A DNA stretch of 64,000 nucleotides from contig URYL01000005.1 in assembly GCA_900552075.1 (NCBI GenBank), positions 1-64,000 of the forward strand. The letters are read 5' to 3'. The DNA comes from an uncultured Bacteroides sp. GTDB lineage: Bacteria > Bacteroidota > Bacteroidia > Bacteroidales > Bacteroidaceae. Of this stretch, positions 25,276 to 33,250 are shown piece after piece. Under the pieces are notes generated by a model. That model made no database searches, was not told the origin of the DNA, and worked only from the letters and a program-made list of their open reading frames with translations. Position numbers and translations under genes: made by a program. Every line of letters starts with the position of its first letter. Position 1 is the first letter of the stretch.

Positions 25276-26679
25276 ATGAGAAAACGCATCCACTTTCTGA
25301 TATACAGTTGCCTCGCACTAATGGGCTTTCTGTCTTCCTGCGGTGAAGACCGTTCAGGAGAATATTATGCCCTGATTGCCACAAAAACATGGATTTACGA
25401 GGTGATGCAGGAGAATTATCTCTTCTACGAAGACATCCCGGCCGAAGAAAAGCTGGATTTCTTCAAGAAGCCTGCGGAATTCCTGGCTTCGGCAGCTTCT
25501 TCCAAAGACAAAAAAAACGGTTATGTGTTTTCTCATGTCGATTCTGTACTCTCACGTGCCACCAGCACCTATCCCTGCTTCGGAATGGAAGCAACCTTGG
25601 TACGTACGGAAACAGGGACGCATGCGCTGCGTGTCTTATATATCCAGCCCGATTCTCCGGCACAGGAAGCCGGATTGAAACGAGGAGACTGGATCATTGC
25701 CGCCGACAATCAAAAAATCTCAGCCAACGACTATTCCACCTATATTTCTCAGCCTACGAAAGCATATAGCTTCACGTTGGGAAAATACAACCCGTATCCT
25801 GAAGACGTGGATGATCCGGAATTCAACTACATCGAATTCGATACGCTTGGTACGGTACAGATGCCGGCCCCACGTTATGTAGAAGAAAAAGACGTGCTCA
25901 AGACGGGCATCGTCTCTTCCGGAAGCCGGAAAGCCTTCTACCTGCTCTACAACGAATTCGACGAAAATACGGATTTGCTGAAAGAAGTCCTCTCGCAAAT
26001 GAGCGGACAACAGTTTGACGACGTGATTCTGGACCTGCGCTACAATCCGGGAGGCTATGTAACCACGTCGCAACTGCTGAGTACGGCACTGGCTCCTGCC
26101 ACTGCCATGGGGCAACCTTTCCTGCACATGACCTACAACGATAAGCTCAACAAGACAGAAACGTTGAATTTCGATGCCAGTCTGCTGCCGGGAGGAACCG
26201 GCCTCTCCTATCAAAACCTGTATGTCATCACTTCCGGCAATACGGCTTCTGCTTCCGAAATTGTCATTAACTGCCTGAAACCTTACATGGAAGGACGTCT
26301 GTTCCAAGTGGGAATGCCCACGTATGGAAAGAATGTGGCCCAGCAACTGTTTACCGATGAAAGGGCTCCAGGAATCGAACTGTGGCTTACCACCACTTAC
26401 TTGAGCAACGCGCAAGGATACTACGATTATTTTACAAACGGACTCCTGCCCGATTTTGAAGCCGAAGAAAATTACGAGAACGACTTGGGAGATTTCGGCT
26501 CCGCAGAAGACGTGCTCCTGCAACCAATTTTATACAAAATGAATTACGGAAGTTTCCCGGCCACAAATACAAAAACAGGAGAAGAAGCCTCCATGCTAAG
26601 CCGCAGCCGTACCGAAAGACGGGTGCAAGTGCTGATAGACCCGATTGCACAAAAACCGCATCGCAATCTGATAAAATAA
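25276..26679 (+). CDS. S41-family (C-terminal processing type) protease, lipoprotein
   Basis: The 467-residue protein has a lipoprotein signal ending LSSC (Cys22), then an N-terminal helical region, a PDZ-like domain with QPDSPAQEAGLKRGDWIIAADN, and an S41 catalytic core. The nucleophile Ser lies in SGNTASASEIVIN and the general-base Lys in MPTYGKNVAQ. It cleaves proteins in the periplasm or at the outer membrane. The last 40 residues (RSRTERRVQVLIDP) are basic. The gene follows a coiled-coil membrane protein gene by 10 bp. A strict Prc-type function is not assured. Confidence 0.88.
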   Translation: MRKRIHFLIYSCLALMGFLSSCGEDRSGEYYALIATKTWIYEVMQENYLFYEDIPAEEKLDFFKKPAEFLASAASSKDKKNGYVFSHVDSVLSRATSTYPCFGMEATLVRTETGTHALRVLYIQPDSPAQEAGLKRGDWIIAADNQKISANDYSTYISQPTKAYSFTLGKYNPYPEDVDDPEFNYIEFDTLGTVQMPAPRYVEEKDVLKTGIVSSGSRKAFYLLYNEFDENTDLLKEVLSQMSGQQFDDVILDLRYNPGGYVTTSQLLSTALAPATAMGQPFLHMTYNDKLNKTETLNFDASLLPGGTGLSYQNLYVITSGNTASASEIVINCLKPYMEGRLFQVGMPTYGKNVAQQLFTDERAPGIELWLTTTYLSNAQGYYDYFTNGLLPDFEAEENYENDLGDFGSAEDVLLQPILYKMNYGSFPATNTKTGEEASMLSRSRTERRVQVLIDPIAQKPHRNLIK

Positions 26680-26736
26680 TCATTACGACGCATTCCTAAA
26701 AATAAAGCTTATTTACCATTTCTTTTCAACAAAATG

Positions 26737-26768
26737 CTTGGACGATTTGTTGTAATGTCATACATTTG
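26737..26768 (+). promoter_or_regulatory. Promoter of the TolC/HlyD/permease operon
   Basis: CTTG (26737-26740), exactly 20 nt, then TACATTTG (26761-26768), close to the TTTG-N20-TAnnTTTG pattern. The ATG is at 26810. Confidence 0.6.
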
Positions 26769-26809
26769 TACCGTTGCATAAGCAACCAAATAAAAAGTCA
26801 GCAACAGTG

Positions 26810-28303
26810 ATGAAAAGAATTACAAGTTTACTCTTACTGCTCAGCACAATTCTCAGCAGTTACGCCCAGCAGGTACTTACCCTGGACAGCTGCCGGGCAC
26901 TTGCCCTGGCCAATAACAAAGAGTTACGGATTTCACAAGAAAAGATAAATGCCGCCCACTATGAGAAGAAAGCCGCATTTACCAACTACCTGCCCAAGAT
27001 TGACCTTACAGGGGGCTACATGCGTACGCAGAAAGAAATCTCCCTGCTAAGTGACGCGCAGAAACAAGCCCTCGGAAGCCTGGGCACCACCGTCGGCGGA
27101 CAGCTCCAGCAAGGCATGCAGTCAGCCGAATTTCAAGCAGCCATGCAGCAACTGGCAGCCCAAAATCCCGGACTTGCCGCCGGCTTACAAGGACTCCTGC
27201 CCGGAGCGGTATCCGGACTGACCACCGGACTGAACAGCATCGGCCAGAGTCTGGTAGATGCTTTCCATACGGATACCCGTAACCTGACCATCGGAGCGGC
27301 TACCCTCACCCAACCTCTGTTCATGGGAGGAAAAATCATCGCCTACAACAAAATCACCAAATACGCCGAACGCCTGGCCGAATCGCAGCACGCCACTGGC
27401 ATGCAGGACCTGGTTCTACAGACCGACCAGGTTTACTGGCAAATCATCTCGCTGGTCAACAAGAAAAAACTGGCTGAAAACTTCCTGGAACTGGTACAGA
27501 AACTGGACTCGGATGTAGACAAGATGATTGCCGAAGGCGTAGCCACCAAGGCCGACGGACTCAGCGTGAAAGTAAAAGTCAACGAAGCCGAGATGATGCT
27601 GACACAAGTGGACAACGGACTGAACTTGTCGAAGATGCTGCTGTGCCAGCTGTGCGGACTCCCGCTCGACAGCCAATTCCAACTGGCCGACGAAAGCATG
27701 AAAGACCTGCCGCTTCCCAACACCTATACCGAAGCGAACGTCAGCACGGCCCTGAGCAACCGCGAAGAGTTGAAGAGCCTGGAACTGGCTTCGGAAATCT
27801 ATCGTCAGAAAGTCAACATCGCCCGTTCGGAGTTCCTTCCGTCGGTAGCCCTGACTGCCAATTACCTGGTGACCAACCCGTCGCTGGTCAACGGATTTGA
27901 AAACAAATTCCGCGGCATGTGGGCCGCCGGAGTTATCGTAAAAATCCCGGTATTCCACTGGGGAGAAGGTATCTATAAGGTGAAGGCTGCCAAAGCGGAA
28001 GCCAACATTGCCCGCTACAAACTGGAAGACGTCAAAGAGAAAGTGGAACTGCAAGTCACCCAGAACTCCTACAAAGTAAACGAATCGACCAAGAAACTGG
28101 CACTGGCCGAAAAAAACATGGAAAAGGCAGAAGAAAACCTGCGCTATGCCAACTTAGGATTTAAAGAAGGGGTAATCCCGACCAGCAACGTACTGGAAGC
28201 ACAGACCGCCTGGTTCTCGGCCCAGTCTGGCAAAATCGACGCACAGATAGACGTCAAAATGAGTGAATTGTATCTGAATAAATCAATGGGAATTTTAAAA
28301 TAA
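26810..28303 (+). CDS. TolC-family outer-membrane efflux protein
   Basis: From the ATG at 26810 the protein has 497 residues with a signal peptide ending SYAQ. It shows the two-fold OEP repeats: LDSCRALALANNKELRISQEK at the start and long helical segments with VTQNSYKVNESTKKLALAEKNMEKAEENL and FKEGVIPTSNVLEAQ near the end. An insert rich in Gln/Gly/Ala (about 90-150) lies in the first half. It forms the outer-membrane channel of the exporter encoded by the next three genes (HlyD-type adaptor and two ABC-2 permeases). A longer TTG frame overlaps the promoter and is rejected. Confidence 0.9.
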   Translation: MKRITSLLLLLSTILSSYAQQVLTLDSCRALALANNKELRISQEKINAAHYEKKAAFTNYLPKIDLTGGYMRTQKEISLLSDAQKQALGSLGTTVGGQLQQGMQSAEFQAAMQQLAAQNPGLAAGLQGLLPGAVSGLTTGLNSIGQSLVDAFHTDTRNLTIGAATLTQPLFMGGKIIAYNKITKYAERLAESQHATGMQDLVLQTDQVYWQIISLVNKKKLAENFLELVQKLDSDVDKMIAEGVATKADGLSVKVKVNEAEMMLTQVDNGLNLSKMLLCQLCGLPLDSQFQLADESMKDLPLPNTYTEANVSTALSNREELKSLELASEIYRQKVNIARSEFLPSVALTANYLVTNPSLVNGFENKFRGMWAAGVIVKIPVFHWGEGIYKVKAAKAEANIARYKLEDVKEKVELQVTQNSYKVNESTKKLALAEKNMEKAEENLRYANLGFKEGVIPTSNVLEAQTAWFSAQSGKIDAQIDVKMSELYLNKSMGILK

Positions 28304-28312
28304 CACTACAAT

Positions 28313-29296
28313 ATGGAAAAGACACAACGCAACAATATCATGCTGGCTTTCTTCACACTGTTAGCCGTGATTGTGATCGTGAGTATCATCGGATTCTTCA
28401 CCCTGGGGAAAGGTCCTGAAATCATCCAGGGACAAGCGGAAGCCACAGAATACCGGGTATCCAGCAAGGTGCCGGGACGTGTTTTGAAGTTTTTTGTCAG
28501 CGAAGGAGACAAGGTAAAGGCAGGCGACACGCTCGCCATCCTCGAAGCGCCCGACGTCATGGCCAAACTGTCGCAGGCACAGGCTGCCGAACAAGCAGCC
28601 CAGGCACTCAACGAAAAGGCCCTGCGCGGTACCCGCAGTGAACAGTTACAGGCCGCCTACGAAATGTGGCAGAAAGCCAAAGCCGGACTGGAAATTGCCG
28701 AGAAATCATACAACCGTGTGAACCGCCTCTATGAAGAAGGGGTGATGACGGCACAGAAAAGAGACGAAGCCAAAGCACAATATGAGGCCATGAAAGCCAC
28801 CGAACGCGCTGCCAACGCCCAGTACACCATGGCCAAGAACGGTGCCCAGCGGGAAGACAAAGCCATGGCAGCCGCCCAGGTGGAACGTGCCAAAGGAGCC
28901 GTAGCCGAAGTTTCTTCTTACGTATCGGAAACTTACCTGACCGCCGCAGCCGACGGTGAAATCTCAGAGATTTTCCCGAAGGTAGGCGAACTGGTAGGCA
29001 CTGGCGCTCCCATCATGAACGTGACCCAGCTGGACGACATGTGGCTGACTTTCAACGTACGGGAAGACTTTCTGAAAGACTTTACCGTAGGTAACAAAAT
29101 CAAAGCGTATGTACCAGCCTTGGAAAAGGATGTGGAACTTCAGGTGACCGTCATGAAAGACTTAGGAACTTACGCAGCTTGGAAGGCGACCAAGACCACC
29201 GGCCAGTTCGACCTGAAAACGTTTGAAGTCAAGGCAAAACCCGTACAGACGGTAGAAAACCTGCGTCCGGGTATGTCTGCCATCATTGAAAAGTAA
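28313..29296 (+). CDS. HlyD-type periplasmic adaptor of the ABC-2 exporter
   Basis: The 327-residue protein has one membrane helix (about 10-31) and a periplasmic part with a lipoyl-like half motif (GDKVKAGDTLAILEAPDV), an Ala-rich helical hairpin (about 80-200) and a second lipoyl half (ADGEISEIFPKVGELVGTGAPIM). It would join the TolC channel to the inner-membrane permeases. The closest known type is the YhiI/YbhG group of adaptors for ABC-2 exporters. It lies 9 bp after the TolC gene and 8 bp before the first permease gene. Confidence 0.88.
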   Translation: MEKTQRNNIMLAFFTLLAVIVIVSIIGFFTLGKGPEIIQGQAEATEYRVSSKVPGRVLKFFVSEGDKVKAGDTLAILEAPDVMAKLSQAQAAEQAAQALNEKALRGTRSEQLQAAYEMWQKAKAGLEIAEKSYNRVNRLYEEGVMTAQKRDEAKAQYEAMKATERAANAQYTMAKNGAQREDKAMAAAQVERAKGAVAEVSSYVSETYLTAAADGEISEIFPKVGELVGTGAPIMNVTQLDDMWLTFNVREDFLKDFTVGNKIKAYVPALEKDVELQVTVMKDLGTYAAWKATKTTGQFDLKTFEVKAKPVQTVENLRPGMSAIIEK

Positions 29297-29304
29297 AAAT
29301 CACC

Positions 29305-30480
29305 ATGTCGAAAACCACCTGTCAATGTTTTCTCCGGGTTGTACGACGGGAAATCCTTCGTATAGCCACCAAACCCATGTACCTGTTCTGCATGGTCATC
29401 GCTCCCGCGTTCTGTTTCCTGTTCTTCACGACACTGATGGGAAACGGGCTGCCGACCAATCTGCCGGCAGGGGTGGTGGACCTCGACAACACCGCCACGA
29501 CACGTAGCATTATCCGCAACCTGGATGCCTTCCAGCAGACCCAGATTGTGGCACACTATCCGAGTGTGACGGAAGCACGACAAGCCATACAACGAGGAGA
29601 AATCTATTCATTCTACTATATTCCGAAAGGAACCACCGAGGAGGCTCTGGCTCAACGACAGCCTAAAGTATCGTTCTACATCAACTACTCTTACCTGATA
29701 GCGGGGTCTCTGCTCTACAAAGACCAGCGTACCATGTCGGAACTGGCCTCTGCCGCCATCGGACAGGCCACCCTGCTGGCCAAAGGTGCTACGGAAGACC
29801 AAGCACTGGCCTTCCTGCAGCCCGTGGTGATTTCCACGCACGCTCTGAACAATCCGTGGCTGAACTACTCGGTGTATCTGTGCAACACCCTGTTTCCGGG
29901 TATCCTGATGCTGCTGATTTTCCTGACCACCGTATATACCATCGGTACGGAACTCAAGGAAAACACGGCCAAGGAGCTGATGCAAATGGCCGACAACTCC
30001 ATTGTCACGGCACTGACCGGAAAGCTGTTTCCACAGACGGTGACCTTCTTCATCATGGCCACCTTCTACAACGTATACCTGTATGGCTTCCTGCACTATC
30101 CGTGCAACAGCGGAATCTTTCCGATGCTGCTGGCCGGACTGCTGCTGGTACTGGCCTCACAAGCCTTCGGAGTCTTTCTCTTCGGGCTGTTCGGTTCCCT
30201 GCGACTGGCACTGAGTGCGGCTTCCCTCTGGGGAGTCATCTCGTTCTCCATCTCCGGATTTACCTTCCCGGTGATGGCCATGCACCCCACCCTGCAGGCG
30301 TTGTCCGTGCTGTTCCCCTTGCGACACTATTTTCTGATTTACGTGAACTTAGCGCTGAACGGTTACCCGATTATCTACGCCTGGCATGCAGTAACAGCCT
30401 TGCTGCTGTTCATGCTGCTGCCTTTCTTCATCCTGAAGAAACTGCGCACCGCCATGCTCCATTACGTCTATATACCTTAA
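29305..30480 (+). CDS. ABC-2 type permease (first of two)
   Basis: The 391-residue protein has one N-terminal helix (about 24-44), a large periplasmic loop of about 130 residues (45-180) with PAGVVDLDNTATTRSIIRNLDA, and five C-terminal helices. This is the ABC-2 permease layout of the YhhJ/YbhR group. With the second permease it would form the membrane part of the exporter. No ATP-binding protein is in the operon. It is 13 bp before the second permease gene. Confidence 0.88.
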   Translation: MSKTTCQCFLRVVRREILRIATKPMYLFCMVIAPAFCFLFFTTLMGNGLPTNLPAGVVDLDNTATTRSIIRNLDAFQQTQIVAHYPSVTEARQAIQRGEIYSFYYIPKGTTEEALAQRQPKVSFYINYSYLIAGSLLYKDQRTMSELASAAIGQATLLAKGATEDQALAFLQPVVISTHALNNPWLNYSVYLCNTLFPGILMLLIFLTTVYTIGTELKENTAKELMQMADNSIVTALTGKLFPQTVTFFIMATFYNVYLYGFLHYPCNSGIFPMLLAGLLLVLASQAFGVFLFGLFGSLRLALSAASLWGVISFSISGFTFPVMAMHPTLQALSVLFPLRHYFLIYVNLALNGYPIIYAWHAVTALLLFMLLPFFILKKLRTAMLHYVYIP

Positions 30481-30493
30481 TACACTTGCAGTC

Positions 30494-31756
30494 ATGAAAA
30501 AAGAATCATTACGACAAACCATACGACAAGGCTTTTCAGGACTCTTCCACATTTGCGCACAAGAACTGAAAGCGGTCTTCAAGGACCAGGGAGTGCTGAT
30601 ATTCTTCCTGCTGGTTCCTTTGGCTTATCCGCTGGTGTATGCATTCATTTACACGAACGAAGTGGTGCGTGAGGTACCGGTGGCCGTGATTGACCACAGC
30701 AATACCGCCCTGAGCCGTGAATTCATCCGCTCCATCGATGCCAGTGCCGACGTGCATATCCAATCCCACTGCGCCGACCTGGAAGAGGGCAAGACTCTGC
30801 TGAAAGAGACCAAGGTATACGGTCTTGTCTACATTCCGGAAAGCTTCGGCAAGGACATTGCTTCCGGAAAACAGACCACCGTGAGTGTGTATTGTGACAT
30901 GAGCGGCATGCTGTACTACAAAGCCTTGGTGTTGGCCAGTACCAACGCCTCGCTGACGCTCAACAAACAAATCCAGATCAAACGCCTGGGGAATACCACC
31001 GAACGCCAGGACGAAGTCAGTACGGCCCCCATCGAATACGAAGATATCTCGCTGTTCAATCCACAGGACGGATTTGCCAGCTTCCTGCTTCCGGCCGTAT
31101 TGATGCTGATTATCCAGCAGACCTTACTCTTGGGAGTCGGTCTCTCGGCCGGTACCGCCCGCGAAAACAACCGTTTCCGCGACTTAGTACCCATCAGTCG
31201 GCAATACCAGGGAACGATACGCATTGTAGGGGGAAAAGCCCTGGCCTATTTCCTTGTATATGCCATTGTGACGGCCTACATCCTGTGTCTGGTGCCAAAG
31301 ATGTTCAGTCTGGTACAGATAGCCCAGCCTTCTACCCTGTTAGCATTTGCCGTGCCCTACGTGCTGGCTTGTATCTTCTTTGCCATGACCTGCTCCATCT
31401 TTATCCATCACAGAGAATCGTGCATGATGATTTATGTATTTACCTCGGTACCTTTGCTGTTTATCTCCGGTATATCCTGGCCGGGAGCAGCCGTGCCTGC
31501 CTTCTGGAAGGGCTTCTCTTATCTGTTCCCTTCCACCTTCGGCATCAATGGTTTCGTGCGAATCAACAACATGGGGGCCACACTACCCGAAGTACTGTTC
31601 GAGTACAAAGCCCTCTGGATACAGACACTGGTTTATTTCTTTACCACCTGCCTCGTCTATCGCCGGCAAATCATCTTGAGCCGCCAGCATGCCTTGGAAC
31701 GTCTGCGTATGTGCAAACTGCGCAAACTGGCCTCAAAGGCTTCACAGGAACTTTAA
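30494..31756 (+). CDS. ABC-2 type permease (second of two)
   Basis: The 420-residue protein repeats the layout of its neighbour: an N-terminal helix (about 37-55), a periplasmic loop with VAVIDHSNTALSREFIRSID, and five helices in the C-terminal half, plus a basic tail (RRQIILSRQHALERLRMCKLRK). It is a diverged paralogue and presumably its heterodimer partner. The operon ends at the terminator 31776-31817 without an ATPase gene. Confidence 0.88.
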   Translation: MKKESLRQTIRQGFSGLFHICAQELKAVFKDQGVLIFFLLVPLAYPLVYAFIYTNEVVREVPVAVIDHSNTALSREFIRSIDASADVHIQSHCADLEEGKTLLKETKVYGLVYIPESFGKDIASGKQTTVSVYCDMSGMLYYKALVLASTNASLTLNKQIQIKRLGNTTERQDEVSTAPIEYEDISLFNPQDGFASFLLPAVLMLIIQQTLLLGVGLSAGTARENNRFRDLVPISRQYQGTIRIVGGKALAYFLVYAIVTAYILCLVPKMFSLVQIAQPSTLLAFAVPYVLACIFFAMTCSIFIHHRESCMMIYVFTSVPLLFISGISWPGAAVPAFWKGFSYLFPSTFGINGFVRINNMGATLPEVLFEYKALWIQTLVYFFTTCLVYRRQIILSRQHALERLRMCKLRKLASKASQEL

Positions 31757-31775
31757 ACGAATCATTTTGTTCCTA

Positions 31776-31817
31776 TTATCCGGTTTTGTATCGTTTGCAA
31801 AGCCGGATAATTTATTT
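31776..31817 (+). terminator. Intrinsic terminator of the ABC-2 exporter operon
   Basis: An 8-bp stem TTATCCGG/CCGGATAA around a partly paired loop, followed by TTTATTTTT. It lies about 20 nt past the stop of the second permease. Confidence 0.7.
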
Positions 31818-31858
31818 TTATTAACGTCTGAGTACGAGCGAATACTATAGAATACTTG

Positions 31859-31866
31859 TAGCTTTG
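31859..31866 (+). promoter_or_regulatory. -7 element of the TonB-domain gene
   Basis: TAGCTTTG fits TAnnTTTG, 21 nt before the ATG at 31888. The -33 region is weak. Confidence 0.45.
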
Positions 31867-31887
31867 CGGATATTTACGAATGTAGTT

Positions 31888-33243
31888 ATGAAACAGCTTA
31901 TTTATTATATACTGGCCGGACTTGCTCTTCTCCAAGTTACTGTTCTGAAACTGCAAGCCACGACACTTCAAGAACAAAAACAACGCTTCCGCATCACCGT
32001 ACTCAACACCGCAGGTGATCCCCAGCAGGGCATCATCCTGAGAGTAATCGGATACAGCAACGAATATACCAGCGACGAACAGGGACTGATTGATTTTGAG
32101 CAAATGATTGACAAAAACTACACTCGTACCGCCAATTTCTATCTCCCTTCTGACCGCAACAAGCCCCTCAAATCCCTGCGACTGGACCAAGCCGCACAAG
32201 ACACAATCATCCGCATAGACCGTCCGGAAGATTTGGTTAAGTTCAAACAAAGCGGAAAAACCTTCACAGCGAGAGGCATACTGAAAGAAGGGGGAAGACC
32301 CATTCCACATGCAGAAATCAGCGTACAAGGTACAGGCAGACACACCTTCTCCAATAAGAACGGAGAATTTACCATCGAAGCGGACTACAGTCACGTGATT
32401 ATGATCCGGGCAGAAAGCATGGAAAATAAATACCTCGACAGTGAAGCCTTTCTGCAACAGCCCGACCAGCCCCTGGAAATACACATGGTAAAGAAGGGGG
32501 CCGACCGGATTTATCATGTAGTGGAGACCATGCCGGAATACCGGGGCGGCATGAAGGAGTTTTTCAATTATGTCAAACGGAAAGCCCGTACGACCGAACT
32601 GGCAGAAAAGACCCAAAAGGAAGGAGCCGTCATGATTCAGTTTGTGGTAGAAAAAGATGGCAGCATCACTTCACCCAGTATCGTCAGAGGACTGGATGCC
32701 CGACTGGATACGGCTGCACTGGATGCAATCAGGGTGATGCCCGACTGGATTCCGGCAAAAGACCACGGCATTCCGGTACGTTGCAAATATTCCGTACCGG
32801 TACCGTTCAAGCGGCCTCAACCGGTCAAGTCAGCTTCTACACCGAAAGCTCCCCAGAAAGCGGTCGTTCCTCAAGACAGCCTCAAACAACTCCACCCTAT
32901 TCCGGTGGATTCGCTCCAACGGGATACCACGCTACAAGCCGTACCACCAGCTCTGACAGACTCTTTGACGACTGATTCATTGCAGAAAGATACGACCCTG
33001 GTAGCACCGACCGACAGTCTCACGCTCAAACAAGGAACTCCTTCTTCCACAACTTCGGAAGCCGTGGAAGTAAAGCCCAAGAAACGGAACTTCCTGGTAC
33101 GCTTTTTCCGCTGGCTCTTCGGAATAAAGGATAAAGAAACTCCGGCACAGAAGCCGGAAGAGCCACAGGAGAAACTTTCGCCTTCGGAGCCTGTCCCTGC
33201 TCCTCCGATTGCAGAAGAAAAAACAGATGTAAAACAAAAATAA
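31888..33243 (+). CDS. TonB-C-domain protein with carboxypeptidase-regulatory-like domain and repetitive tail
   Basis: From the ATG at 31888 the product has 451 residues. It has an N-terminal signal or anchor helix, an unassigned region, a CarboxypepD_reg-like domain (about 127-195; ARGILKEGGRPIPHAEISVQG), a TonB C-terminal domain (about 210-310; MPEYRGGMKEFFNYV and GAVMIQFVVEKDGSI, RVMPDWIPAK), and a long low-complexity tail. The tail repeats a DSLQxDTTL motif and contains a basic-aromatic patch (KKRNFLVRFFRWLFG). TonB_C here is internal, not terminal. It could help energise or scaffold outer-membrane receptors; its role is unknown. It lies 7 bp before the DPP IV gene. Confidence 0.75.
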   Translation: MKQLIYYILAGLALLQVTVLKLQATTLQEQKQRFRITVLNTAGDPQQGIILRVIGYSNEYTSDEQGLIDFEQMIDKNYTRTANFYLPSDRNKPLKSLRLDQAAQDTIIRIDRPEDLVKFKQSGKTFTARGILKEGGRPIPHAEISVQGTGRHTFSNKNGEFTIEADYSHVIMIRAESMENKYLDSEAFLQQPDQPLEIHMVKKGADRIYHVVETMPEYRGGMKEFFNYVKRKARTTELAEKTQKEGAVMIQFVVEKDGSITSPSIVRGLDARLDTAALDAIRVMPDWIPAKDHGIPVRCKYSVPVPFKRPQPVKSASTPKAPQKAVVPQDSLKQLHPIPVDSLQRDTTLQAVPPALTDSLTTDSLQKDTTLVAPTDSLTLKQGTPSSTTSEAVEVKPKKRNFLVRFFRWLFGIKDKETPAQKPEEPQEKLSPSEPVPAPPIAEEKTDVKQK

Positions 33244-33250
33244 GACAGTC

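Noticed and set aside
29856..30497. Plus-strand 213-codon frame
   Set aside because: Overlaps the first ABC-2 permease gene in another frame and has no domain.
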